Source: an uncultured Bacteroidota bacterium
GTDB lineage: Bacteria; Bacteroidota; Bacteroidia; Chitinophagales; Chitinophagaceae
NCBI GenBank assembly: GCA_903913355.1
Contig: CAIWKU010000203.1
Span: 1-15,127, forward strand
DNA: 15,127 bases
Direction: 5' to 3'
Of this stretch, positions 1-6,779 are shown piece after piece. The notes beneath the pieces were generated by a model, which was given only the letters and a program-made list of their open reading frames with translations, did not search any database and was not told the origin of the DNA. Within the stretch, counting starts at the first letter, position 1. Every line of letters starts with the position of its first letter. Both the position numbers and the translations under genes were made by a program.

Positions 1-323
1 CGGGGCAGCATTCTATTAATGAAATAGGAGCGTTTGCAACCATCAACTACAGTAATGTGATTGCTAAAAATGTTACTTATAAAGGGCGATTAGACCTGTT
101 CTCAAATTATGCCAGCAATCCACAGAACGTGGATTTGTTCATGACCAATCTGTTCTCTTTCAAAATCAATCGCTATTTCTCTGCCACCTATAGTCTGGAT
201 ATGATTTACGATGATAATATCCGCTTATTCGGGCCTAACCACACTTCTCCGGGTTTACAAACCAAGAGCTTAATTGGGATTGGATTTTTGAAGCCTTTGA
301 ATGTTAAGAAAGGTAGGGTTTAA
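1..323 (+). CDS. DUF3078 family protein, C-terminal fragment (5' end outside window)
   Basis: The frame is open from base 3 to the TAA at 321-323, so this is the C-terminal ~106 residues of a gene that begins left of the window. The GTG at 57 is internal and not a credible start. The visible part alternates aromatic and polar residues as in beta-strands, with 'LDLFSNYASNPQNVD' followed by 'FSATYSLDMIYDDNIRL'. This resembles the end of DUF3078 proteins, a Bacteroidota envelope family with barrel-like or beta-rich predicted structure and no established biochemical role. The tail ends in basic residues (KKGRV) rather than the aromatic residue common at outer-membrane barrel ends. The gene converges on purK with a 32-bp gap. 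The family call rests on memory of the pattern. Confidence 0.65.
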   Translation, partial: GQHSINEIGAFATINYSNVIAKNVTYKGRLDLFSNYASNPQNVDLFMTNLFSFKINRYFSATYSLDMIYDDNIRLFGPNHTSPGLQTKSLIGIGFLKPLNVKKGRV

Positions 324-348
324 TGGTTTTATGGCTTTTAACCATTAA
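320..348. terminator. Hairpin between convergent DUF3078 gene and purK
   Basis: A perfect 9-bp inverted repeat, TTAATGGTT (320-328) and AACCATTAA (340-348), has an 11-nt loop and includes the stop codon of the upstream gene. Neither strand has a strong T-tract right after it, so it is not a textbook Rho-independent terminator. Its place between two convergent stop codons suggests a bidirectional 3'-end structure. Confidence 0.4.
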
Positions 349-355
349 GAAATGC

Positions 356-1474
356 CTAACTAATCACCCGCAACAAATGCTTAATTTTATTTGCCTTATG
401 CGTTAAATCCTGGTAATCTTTGTGCAATATGGTAACATGGCCCATTTTCCTGCCGGGCTTGGTTTCATTTTTGCCATAGAGGTGCACGAAAACATTATCG
501 ATTTTTAATACTTCTTCCAATCCTGCATATACTGCTTTACCAGCAAATCCTTCTGCGCCTACAATATTCACAATGGCAGAGGGCAAAATCGGATCTGTAT
601 TTCCCATTGGATAATCCATGATGATTCGCCAGAGCATATCATACTGACTGCAGTAGTTGGCTTCTATTGTATGGTGTCCGCTATTATGTACCCTTGGGGC
701 TGTTTCATTTACCAGCACTTCATCCTTTTCATCTATAAATAATTCAACGGCAAATAGTCCTGGGCTATTCAATTTTTTTACCAGTTTCATAGCAATGGCT
801 TCTGCTTTCCAGGTGATTTTCTCTGGCAGGATAGCGGGACTTAACTGGTAATCCAACAGATTCAAAACCGGATCCACCACCATTTCTGCCGGGGGATAAA
901 TCACCATGTCACCTGATCGGTTCATGGCCACAATCATAGAAATTTCTTTCTTGATTTTTACCTTTCTTTCTAATACGGCCAACGCATCAAATCCTTTACT
1001 GTAATCAGTTTGATTTTCCAAAATCTGCACGCCTTTGCCATCATAGCCACCTTCTCCAATTTTGTGAACGGCAGGATATAAATGAGTATGTACTTCTAAA
1101 GCCGCAATATTTTCTGTTATCACAAATTCAGAAGTGGGTATTTCATTATCCCGGTAAAATTCCTTTTGGGTAACTTTATTCTTAATGATGCGTATAGCTG
1201 CGGGACTTGGGTAAACCTGAACACCTTCCGATGCCAGCTTTTCAAGGGCTTCAATATTTACTGATTCAATCTCAATGGTAATGGCATCCAGTCCCTTACC
1301 AAAACTGTATACAGTATCATAATCCCTGATATCACCCTTTTTAAAATGCGTACAGAGATGCGCAGCAGGGCAATGCGGATCATTTTCCAAAACATAGGTT
1401 TCTACCACATAATTCGCAGCTGCCTGTAATAGCATTCTGCCTAATTGTCCACCGCCCAGTATACCTACTTTCAT
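356..1474 (-). CDS. purK: N5-carboxyaminoimidazole ribonucleotide synthase (PurK)
   Basis: ATP-dependent carboxylation of AIR with bicarbonate to N5-CAIR in de novo purine synthesis; PurE then isomerises the product. The 372-aa cytosolic protein has the family's usual length and ATP-grasp layout. The N-terminal nucleotide-binding start is GGGQLGRM (7-14), the glycine-rich ATP loop is EGGYDGKG (141-148), the central-domain strand is FAVELF (241-246), and the PurK signature NETAPRVHNSGHHTIEA lies at 256-272. A KPGRKMGHV segment (339-347) marks the C-terminal domain. The ATG at 1474 opens directly on the N-terminal strand; no Shine-Dalgarno is visible. It is divergent from hppD and alone: purE is not next to it in this window. 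Identification is firm. Confidence 0.96.
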   Translation of the reverse strand: MKVGILGGGQLGRMLLQAAANYVVETYVLENDPHCPAAHLCTHFKKGDIRDYDTVYSFGKGLDAITIEIESVNIEALEKLASEGVQVYPSPAAIRIIKNKVTQKEFYRDNEIPTSEFVITENIAALEVHTHLYPAVHKIGEGGYDGKGVQILENQTDYSKGFDALAVLERKVKIKKEISMIVAMNRSGDMVIYPPAEMVVDPVLNLLDYQLSPAILPEKITWKAEAIAMKLVKKLNSPGLFAVELFIDEKDEVLVNETAPRVHNSGHHTIEANYCSQYDMLWRIIMDYPMGNTDPILPSAIVNIVGAEGFAGKAVYAGLEEVLKIDNVFVHLYGKNETKPGRKMGHVTILHKDYQDLTHKANKIKHLLRVIS

Positions 1475-1539
1475 AGTAATGATTAAAGTTATGCGAAGAT
1501 AACAATTCCGGAGTAGGGGCTATCTGAATGTTTCAGGTT

Positions 1540-1568
1540 TTGCAGGATAAAAGTTTTGACTAGATTTG
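1540..1568 (+). promoter_or_regulatory. Candidate Bacteroidota-type promoter for hppD
   Basis: TTG at 1540-1542 and TAGATTTG at 1561-1568 are separated by 18 nt. The second element matches all fixed positions of the -7 consensus TAnnTTTG, and the spacing fits the -33/-7 architecture known for Bacteroidota housekeeping sigma factors. Transcription would begin near 1572-1575, giving hppD a leader of about 155 nt. No other exact -7 match was seen between here and the hppD ATG. Confidence 0.55.
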
Positions 1569-1573
1569 TATCG

Positions 1574-1669
1574 ATGATTCCTGATTATCCGCATAAATTA
1601 TTTGGCGACAAACGTTTTTGTTATTGTCTGCTGATGGAAGCACTCGCCATGGGTGCATTAGTTCCCTAA
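1574..1669 (+). CDS. Possible 31-aa leader peptide upstream of hppD
   Basis: An ATG-to-TAA frame of 31 codons begins 5 nt after the candidate -7 box, so it would be translated from an essentially leaderless transcript. The peptide begins MIPDYPHKLF, contains FCYC in its middle (residues 15-18) and ends GALVP before the stop. Its stop codon lies in the left arm of the hairpin at 1659-1690, and it ends 59 nt before the hppD start. The arrangement resembles a regulatory leader ORF, but an ORF this short occurs often by chance and there is no ribosome-binding site. No homology is claimed. Confidence 0.2.
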   Translation: MIPDYPHKLFGDKRFCYCLLMEALAMGALVP

Positions 1670-1690
1670 TCTTTTTGTTAAGGGCAACTA
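1659..1690 (+). promoter_or_regulatory. Hairpin in the hppD leader
   Basis: TAGTT (1659-1663) pairs with AACTA (1686-1690) and CCCT (1664-1667) with AGGG (1681-1684), with a single bulged C at 1685 and two further possible A-T pairs. The loop contains five T residues. It lies 38 nt before the hppD start and has no T-tract after it. It could act on translation or transcript stability, or as an attenuator-like element with the preceding short ORF. That is inference from position. Confidence 0.35.
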
Positions 1691-1728
1691 GCGTTATTTA
1701 CTGAACTTATCTACTATCAATTTAATTT

Positions 1729-2859
1729 ATGGAAACGATTGTGCAACAAAGTTCCCCTGAAACGGGGCTTATTGATTTTCTTCCTTTGGAAGGAACGGAT
1801 TATGTAGAATTTTATGTAGGCAATGCTAAGCAGGCCGCTCATTTCTATAAAACAGCTTTTGGTTTTCAAAGTCTTGCCTATGCGGGACCAGAAACCGGAT
1901 CAAAAGACAAAGCCAGTTATGTGGTGCGACAGAACTCACTCACATTTGTATTTACCACGCCTTTGCGATCACAAAACAGTATGGCAGATCATATCTATAA
2001 GCATGGAGATGGTGTAAAAGTGCTGGCACTCAGGGTTCCGAATGCAACCGATGCCTGGCAGCAAACCACCCAGCGTGGTGCAAATACCTATATGACCCCG
2101 CGCACACTTACCGATGATGCTGGCGAAGTGGTGATGAGTGGTATTCATACTTATGGCGATACGGTTCATCTGTTTATTGAAAGAAAGAATTATCAAGGGG
2201 TGTTCCTGCCCGGTTACAGAAAATGGGAGAGTGCTTATCAACCACCGGAAACCGGATTATTGTATGTGGATCACTGTGTGGGCAATGTTGGCTGGAACCA
2301 GATGAATAAATGGGTAAAATTTTATGAGGAAGTCATGGGTTTCAGAAATATCCTGAGTTTTGATGATACAGATATTTCTACGGAATACTCCGCATTAATG
2401 AGTAAGGTAATGAGTAATGGAAATGGTTTTGTGAAGTTCCCCATCAATGAACCTGCTGAAGGTAAAAAGAAATCGCAGGTAGAAGAATACCTCGAATTTT
2501 ATGAAGGAGAAGGCTGCCAGCATGTAGCATTGGCTACCCATGATATTGTAAAAACAGTTACTGATTTACAGAACCGCGGGATTGAGTTTTTAAAAGTACC
2601 TGCCTCTTATTATGATACGCTCCTGCAAAGAGTCGGAAAAATTGATGAAGATATCAGTCCTCTAAAGGAATTGGGTATACTGGTTGACAGAGATGAGGAA
2701 GGATATCTTTTACAAATTTTCACCAAGCCAGTAGAGGACCGGCCTACTTTGTTTTTTGAGATCATTCAGCGAAAAGGAGCCAGGAGTTTTGGGAAAGGCA
2801 ATTTCAAAGCTCTGTTTGAAGCGATTGAGCGGGAGCAGGAAGAAAGGGGAAACTTATAG
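1729..2859 (+). CDS. hppD: 4-hydroxyphenylpyruvate dioxygenase
   Basis: Fe(II)-dependent conversion of 4-hydroxyphenylpyruvate to homogentisate with release of CO2, the second step of tyrosine catabolism. The 376-aa cytosolic protein has two vicinal-oxygen-chelate domains, at about 20-155 and 178-345. The three metal ligands of the family are visible in the C-terminal domain: His182 in VDHCVGN, His265 in GCQHVAL and Glu344 in FFEIIQRKG. The C-terminal helix (GKGNFKALFEAIE, about 356-368) that closes the active site is present. The ATG at 1729 fits the family N-terminus; there is no Shine-Dalgarno. It stands alone: homogentisate dioxygenase and fumarylacetoacetase are not adjacent, so the rest of the pathway must lie elsewhere. 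It has its own promoter, an unusual leader and a terminator. Confidence 0.97.
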   Translation: METIVQQSSPETGLIDFLPLEGTDYVEFYVGNAKQAAHFYKTAFGFQSLAYAGPETGSKDKASYVVRQNSLTFVFTTPLRSQNSMADHIYKHGDGVKVLALRVPNATDAWQQTTQRGANTYMTPRTLTDDAGEVVMSGIHTYGDTVHLFIERKNYQGVFLPGYRKWESAYQPPETGLLYVDHCVGNVGWNQMNKWVKFYEEVMGFRNILSFDDTDISTEYSALMSKVMSNGNGFVKFPINEPAEGKKKSQVEEYLEFYEGEGCQHVALATHDIVKTVTDLQNRGIEFLKVPASYYDTLLQRVGKIDEDISPLKELGILVDRDEEGYLLQIFTKPVEDRPTLFFEIIQRKGARSFGKGNFKALFEAIEREQEERGNL

Positions 2860-2966
2860 TGAATATGGCGTTGACTGTTGATAATCTTTTTAATCAATAA
2901 CTGATATCCCCATCCGCTTGATTTTGGTGGATAAAAATAGCCAAAAACAAAGCCGATTTCCGGCGG

Positions 2967-3027
2967 TAATGGCAATAACCTTTTATAAGCAACCGTTTCT
3001 TATAGAAGGAGTTTGCCATTATTTTTT
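2967..3027 (+). terminator. Rho-independent terminator of hppD
   Basis: A long two-part stem. TAATGGCAA (2967-2975) pairs perfectly with TTGCCATTA (3013-3021). Inside it, CCTTTTATAAG (2979-2989) pairs with CTTATAGAAGG (2999-3009) with one T-G wobble and a 9-nt loop. A 3x3 internal loop separates the two stems. Six T residues follow at 3022-3027. This is the clearest intrinsic terminator in the window and separates hppD from the next plus-strand gene. Confidence 0.8.
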
Positions 3028-3059
3028 ATGTATGGTTAATTTCTATTAGTTGATTCTTA

Positions 3060-3076
3060 TGTGTTGTAAAAACACA
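3060..3076. repeat. Short inverted repeat upstream of the L,D-transpeptidase gene
   Basis: TGTGTT (3060-3065) and AACACA (3071-3076) form perfect 6-bp arms around a 5-nt spacer, 23 bp before the ATG at 3100. It could be an operator or a leader hairpin. I see no good -7 element here, so the promoter of the downstream gene is not identified. A repeat this short may be chance. Confidence 0.25.
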
Positions 3077-3099
3077 GTAAATTCTAATGGAGTATTACT

Positions 3100-3867
3100 A
3101 TGAGAAATGCTATTTCAGGGTTTCCTTTACTTGTATTGATTTGTTTGTTTTCAGTGGCTTCTTCTCCCGTTAAAAACAGTCCCTTGGTTGGTGGTGAACC
3201 TTCCATACTCAGGATTGCGGGGATGAAAGAAAAAGAAGATCAGTTGAAAAAACAGTTCGCGGACCTGCATCTTAGCTGGCCAGCGAAACAGATTTATATA
3301 AGAAGCTTCAAGTACGATTGTCAGTTAGAAGTTTGGGTTCGTAATGAAACGGCCGATTCTTTTCGGTTATTTAAGACTTATAAAATTTGCACGCTCTCCG
3401 GTGCTTTGGGCCCCAAAAGAATAAATGGTGATTACCAGGTTCCCGAGGGTTTTTACTATATTAATGAGTTCCGCCCTAAGAGCGATTACCATATGTCATT
3501 AGGTATCAATTACCCTAATGCCTCCGATCAATTGCTAAGTGATTCCACGAAACCGGGTAATGGTATTTTCATACATGGAAGTTGTGTAACTACCGGATGT
3601 ATTCCAATCCAGGATGCGCAAATAGAAGAATTGTTTTTGCTGGCTTCTTATGCATATAACCAGGGACAGGAATTTATTCCGGTGCATATTTTTCCGGTTA
3701 AATTCAATGTGGAGAAAAGTATGGATTACCTGAATAGAGTAAGTAAGGAAGATTCGGATTATCGACATTTTACTGCTAACCTGAAACAGGTATTTGATTA
3801 TTTTGAAGCCAATAAAACCATCCCCCATATTTCTGTAAATAAGAAAGGGGAATACGTAATGCTGTAA
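3100..3867 (+). CDS. Secreted L,D-transpeptidase-fold (YkuD family, YafK-like) protein
   Basis: Probable periplasmic peptidoglycan-modifying enzyme with the YkuD catalytic fold, resembling the E. coli YafK (DpaA/LdtF) branch. The 255-aa protein starts with a signal peptide (hydrophobic core about 8-18, likely cleavage near residue 22). After a helical linker, the catalytic region contains NGIFIHGSCVTTGCIPI, giving His159 and the nucleophile Cys167 in the family pattern HGxxxxxGC. The DYQVPEGFYYI and SLGINYPNASDQ segments before it also fit YafK-type proteins. The start is supported by GGAG at 3089-3092, 7 nt before the ATG, a real Shine-Dalgarno in a genome where these are rare. It converges on the aspartate kinase gene with a 3-bp gap. 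Whether it crosslinks peptidoglycan, or cleaves a protein anchor as DpaA does, cannot be told from sequence. Confidence 0.82.
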   Translation: MRNAISGFPLLVLICLFSVASSPVKNSPLVGGEPSILRIAGMKEKEDQLKKQFADLHLSWPAKQIYIRSFKYDCQLEVWVRNETADSFRLFKTYKICTLSGALGPKRINGDYQVPEGFYYINEFRPKSDYHMSLGINYPNASDQLLSDSTKPGNGIFIHGSCVTTGCIPIQDAQIEELFLLASYAYNQGQEFIPVHIFPVKFNVEKSMDYLNRVSKEDSDYRHFTANLKQVFDYFEANKTIPHISVNKKGEYVML

Positions 3868-3881
3868 TCTTTAAACAGTAT
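3859..3881. terminator. Hairpin across the stop codons of two convergent genes
   Basis: ATGCTGT (3859-3865) pairs with ACAGTAT (3875-3881), 7 bp with one G-T wobble and a 9-nt loop. It covers the ends of both convergent coding sequences, which stop only 3 bp apart. No T-tract is present, so it is at best a weak bidirectional 3'-end structure. Confidence 0.3.
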
Positions 3882-5130
3882 AGACCATCTGAAAAGTTTC
3901 TTTCGTCCGCTGAATTAGCACTTGCTTTTTCCCGGCAGTCATTGTATCCAGTATTTCTGGTGTATAATGACGGATAGTAATCAGGTGCAATTGTTTTTCT
4001 AACTGTACATCAAACCAGTTACTGGCTGCGGCTGCAATATGATCTATTTTTTCTGCATGCTCATCCATACAAATTTGAACATTGATGGCACCTGTTTGAA
4101 TGAGGTTGGGTTTTATAGAATGGGTTGTGAATAATGCATAAAGCTTTTGAAGCAAAGAATCCCCGACAAATGAAAAATCCAGACTTCTTAAATGCATCAT
4201 CACCTGGTTGTTTTTGATTACCAGTATGGGAGGCAATTGTTTGGAAGAATGCTGGTGTATAATGGTTCCCGGTAATTCCGGATCAGTAAAACACTTTACA
4301 AACAATGGAATCTGTTGATTTTGTAAAGGCTTGATGGTTTTCGGATGTATCACCTGGGCTCCATAAAAAGCCATTTCAATCACCTCTGTATAGCTTAATT
4401 CGTTCAATAAACCAGCCTTAGGAAATTGCTTTGGGTCGGCACTCATTACGCCCAAAACGTCTTTCCAGATAGTCACACTTTGTGCATGTAAAATATTCGC
4501 AAATACAGCTGCTGTATAATCACTGCCTTCTCTGCCCAGGGTAGTACTTTCATTATCTTCTGTAGCACCGATAAACCCCTGTGTAATATAGATAGTATCA
4601 GTATTAATGGCAGACTTGATTTTCTGGCTGGTATACGCCCAGTCTATATTTCCTTCACGAAAATTATTGTCGGTTCGCAACAGATCCCTAACGTCCATCC
4701 ATTGATTAGGGATGCCTTTTTCAATAAGGTAATGACTAACAATACAAGTACTCAATAATTCACCTATGCAAACAATCTGATCATAATAATAATCAAATTC
4801 CCTTACAGGCTTATCATGTAATAACCATTCCACTTCCGTGAAAAAATCTGTTAAATAGGAGAGACATTCATTAAAATGGGTAACCAGCAGGTATTTACTG
4901 GTGTTTAAATGTTGTTGCTTAATGATATCAAATAACTGAAGTGCCTCTTCTTTTTTTCCTTCATAAAATGCGGCAGCCACTTTTTCCAAACCATTGGTGG
5001 TTTTCCCCATGGCTGAAATGATAATCACCAACTGCTCACCAGCTCCCTGTTCTTTTGTAAGAATGGAGGCAAGATTTTGTATCCTTTCTACACTATTCAC
5101 ACTGGCACCTCCGAATTTATATACTTTCAT
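3871..5130 (-). CDS. lysC: Aspartate kinase, monofunctional
   Basis: ATP-dependent phosphorylation of L-aspartate to 4-phospho-aspartate, the entry step to lysine/diaminopimelate, methionine and threonine. The 419-aa protein has the amino-acid kinase domain first: KFGGASV (5-11), the conserved MGKTTNGL (41-48), GREGSDYTA (199-207) and SADPKQFPKA (230-239). The family's more common KFGGTSV and GRGGSDYTA carry Thr and Gly where Ala and Glu appear here. The C-terminal ~120 residues form the ACT regulatory region, including VIKNNQVMMHLRSLDFSF (304-321) and LIQTGAINVQICMD (343-356), so allosteric feedback control is likely, though the effector is not readable. There is no homoserine dehydrogenase domain. 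A good -7 promoter element lies 44 bp upstream. The symbol is the conventional one for monofunctional enzymes. Confidence 0.93.
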   Translation of the reverse strand: MKVYKFGGASVNSVERIQNLASILTKEQGAGEQLVIIISAMGKTTNGLEKVAAAFYEGKKEEALQLFDIIKQQHLNTSKYLLVTHFNECLSYLTDFFTEVEWLLHDKPVREFDYYYDQIVCIGELLSTCIVSHYLIEKGIPNQWMDVRDLLRTDNNFREGNIDWAYTSQKIKSAINTDTIYITQGFIGATEDNESTTLGREGSDYTAAVFANILHAQSVTIWKDVLGVMSADPKQFPKAGLLNELSYTEVIEMAFYGAQVIHPKTIKPLQNQQIPLFVKCFTDPELPGTIIHQHSSKQLPPILVIKNNQVMMHLRSLDFSFVGDSLLQKLYALFTTHSIKPNLIQTGAINVQICMDEHAEKIDHIAAAASNWFDVQLEKQLHLITIRHYTPEILDTMTAGKKQVLIQRTKETFQMVYTV

Positions 5131-5173
5131 TACTGGTTAGGATCTGTTTAGGTAAATTAATGTGTATTTTTTA

Positions 5174-5181
5174 CAAATATA
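5174..5181 (-). promoter_or_regulatory. -7 promoter element for the aspartate kinase gene
   Basis: On the minus strand the bases read TATATTTG, an exact match to TAnnTTTG, ending 43 bp before the ATG at 5130. A TTG that could serve as the -33 element lies at 5206-5208 with a 24-nt spacer, slightly longer than usual. Transcription would begin near 5170, leaving a leader of about 40 nt. Confidence 0.5.
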
Positions 5182-5215
5182 AGCGAGATGGATAGGTTCA
5201 TTTGCCAAAAATTAA

Positions 5216-5232
5216 GCAAGTATATTACTTGC
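5216..5232. promoter_or_regulatory. 17-bp palindrome in the lysC/fbp divergent promoter region
   Basis: GCAAGTA (5216-5222) and TACTTGC (5226-5232) are perfect 7-bp arms around a 3-bp TAT centre. The site is 33 bp upstream of the fbp ATG, just ahead of a near-match -7 element TATCTTTA at 5239-5246, and 35 bp upstream of the aspartate kinase -7 box. Its size and symmetry suit a dimeric transcription factor that could control fbp or both divergent genes. The regulator is unknown. Confidence 0.4.
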
Positions 5233-5265
5233 CGGCATTATCTTTAGCATAAATACTTTCCAACT

Positions 5266-6279
5266 ATGCGGGTTAACAGAAATATTCTGACGCTGGATGA
5301 ATTTACACTTACACAATTGCGACAATTTCCTACAGCAACAGGCGAATTAAGCAGGCTTTTGCGTGATCTGGCATTAGCAGCCAAACGGGTAAATGTAGAA
5401 GTAAATAAAGCGGGACTGGTAGATATACTCGGAGATGCAGGAACCATTAATGTACAGGGGGAAGATGTTAAGAAACTGGACATTTTTGCGAATAACCAAT
5501 TCATGGGAGTATTAAAACATGGTATTAGCTGCGCCGGTATTGGGAGTGAAGAAATGGATGATTTTGTTGTGTTTGATGATGAGGTAAGTAATAATAGTAA
5601 ATATGTTGTTTTATTTGATCCTTTAGACGGTAGCGGCAATATTGATGTAAATGTATCGATTGGAACGATTTTCAGTGTATATAAGCGGGTAAGTGAGTTA
5701 GGGAAACCCTGTATAAAGGAAGATTTTTTACAACCAGGAAATAAACAGGTGGCTGCCGGATATGTAGTGTATGGTTCCAGTACCATGCTGGTGTATGCTA
5801 CCCGAAGAGGAGTAAACGGGTTTACATTGGATCCATCCATTGGGGAATTTTCATTGAGTCACCCGGATATCAAATGCCCAGAAACCGGTAAATTCTACTC
5901 TGTAAATCATGGCAACTTTTTCCAGTATGCTGAAAATATCAGAAGGTATATAGATGAATGCCAGCGTAAGACAAAAGACACAGGCGGCCCCTATACCCAA
6001 AGGTATATCGGTAGTATGGTGGCAGATGTGCATCGTAACCTGATTAAAGGAGGAATATTTATGTATCCCGCTACCACCGATAAACCCAGGGGAAAGCTCA
6101 GATTATTATATGAGGCCAATCCATTTGCTTTTATCGTAGAAGTTGCCGGAGGAAAAGCGACAAATGGGAACCAAAGAATACTGGATATTCAGCCAACGGA
6201 ATTACATCAGCGAACTGCTTTATTTATTGGAAGTAAAAAAATGATGGAAGAACTGGAACAATTTACATTGAAAAAATAA
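5266..6279 (+). CDS. fbp: Fructose-1,6-bisphosphatase, class I
   Basis: Hydrolyses fructose 1,6-bisphosphate to fructose 6-phosphate, the committed gluconeogenic step, in the cytosol. The 337-aa length is typical of bacterial class I enzymes. Diagnostic motifs are in order: GIGSEEMDD (91-99) and DPLDGSGNIDVNVSIGT (118-134) carry the Mg2+ ligands, YIGSMVADVHRNLIKGG (247-263) lines the substrate pocket, and KLRLLYEANPFAFIVEVAGG (277-296) contributes metal-ligand Glu283. The ATG at 5266 fits the family N-terminus. It is the first gene of a tightly spaced cluster reaching 8659, with 5 bp to the next gene. A palindrome and a near-match -7 element lie just upstream. Confidence 0.97.
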   Translation: MRVNRNILTLDEFTLTQLRQFPTATGELSRLLRDLALAAKRVNVEVNKAGLVDILGDAGTINVQGEDVKKLDIFANNQFMGVLKHGISCAGIGSEEMDDFVVFDDEVSNNSKYVVLFDPLDGSGNIDVNVSIGTIFSVYKRVSELGKPCIKEDFLQPGNKQVAAGYVVYGSSTMLVYATRRGVNGFTLDPSIGEFSLSHPDIKCPETGKFYSVNHGNFFQYAENIRRYIDECQRKTKDTGGPYTQRYIGSMVADVHRNLIKGGIFMYPATTDKPRGKLRLLYEANPFAFIVEVAGGKATNGNQRILDIQPTELHQRTALFIGSKKMMEELEQFTLKK

Positions 6280-6284
6280 GATAC

Positions 6285-6776
6285 ATGAAACAGCTTTTCG
6301 GATGTGTTTTACTGGTTTTGATATGCTCAATCACAACCAGAGCCCAGGAAAAATTTGATCACAGGTACATGAATTATTATTATTCTCCCAAGCCCAATAC
6401 CATTATTTATAACGATACCTTATACAGAGGTAGCAGAGAGTTCCGTTACTTATTTTACAGACAGAGAAATCCGGAACTGATACGCTATTTTAAGAAGCAC
6501 CAGGCAAATAAAATTAGCGGACAGATAATTGGCTTTGTAGGAACGATAGCCATTATCTTTGGTGTGAGAGATATTTCGCAATCTGGTCAGAGTAAAGGTA
6601 CCGGATGGGCTTTGGCGGGAGGTGGGTTTGCGGCTACTTTATTTGGGGGCTATCTTTCTTTATTGGGACAGGCAAATTTACAGACAGCGGTTGCTCTTTT
6701 TAATCAACAAAATCACCGGGCCGGTTTGGGAATCGGAGCTTCCAAAAACCAACTGGGTTTGGTGTATAAATGGTAA
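6285..6776 (+). CDS. Small membrane protein of unknown function
   Basis: I do not recognise this 163-aa protein. It begins with a signal-peptide-like segment (MKQLFGCVLLVLICSITTRAQ), whose A-Q junction at 20/21 looks like a Bacteroidota signal peptidase I site. Next comes a tyrosine- and basic-rich stretch (28-74), then two hydrophobic segments at about 80-94 and 107-128, the second glycine-rich (WALAGGGFAATLFGGYLSLLG). These would give a hairpin of two membrane helices with a polar loop. The end, GLGIGASKNQLGLVYKW, is short-stranded and ends in an aromatic residue. The gene sits 5 bp after fbp and 3 bp before the ABC ATPase, so co-transcription is very likely. It could be an accessory or membrane partner of the ATPase, but it is far too short to be a usual ABC-2 permease. 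Confidence 0.75.
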   Translation: MKQLFGCVLLVLICSITTRAQEKFDHRYMNYYYSPKPNTIIYNDTLYRGSREFRYLFYRQRNPELIRYFKKHQANKISGQIIGFVGTIAIIFGVRDISQSGQSKGTGWALAGGGFAATLFGGYLSLLGQANLQTAVALFNQQNHRAGLGIGASKNQLGLVYKW

Positions 6777-6779
6777 ACA

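Noticed and set aside
57..59. GTG at 57 as a gene start
   Set aside because: The frame is open to the left edge and the preceding codons continue the same beta-rich protein, so it is an internal Val codon.
356..1474. Purine biosynthesis operon around purK
   Set aside because: Neither neighbour is a purine gene and purE is not adjacent, so there is no operon to describe.
2878..2899. TTGAT/ATCAA hairpin just after hppD
   Set aside because: Only 5 bp with a 10-nt loop. The much stronger hairpin with a T-tract at 2967-3027 explains termination.
5244..5840. 198-codon minus-strand ORF opposite fbp
   Set aside because: It is antisense to a textbook class I FBPase and is Ser/Thr/Leu-rich, as antisense frames of such genes tend to be. 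It also crosses the fbp start region.
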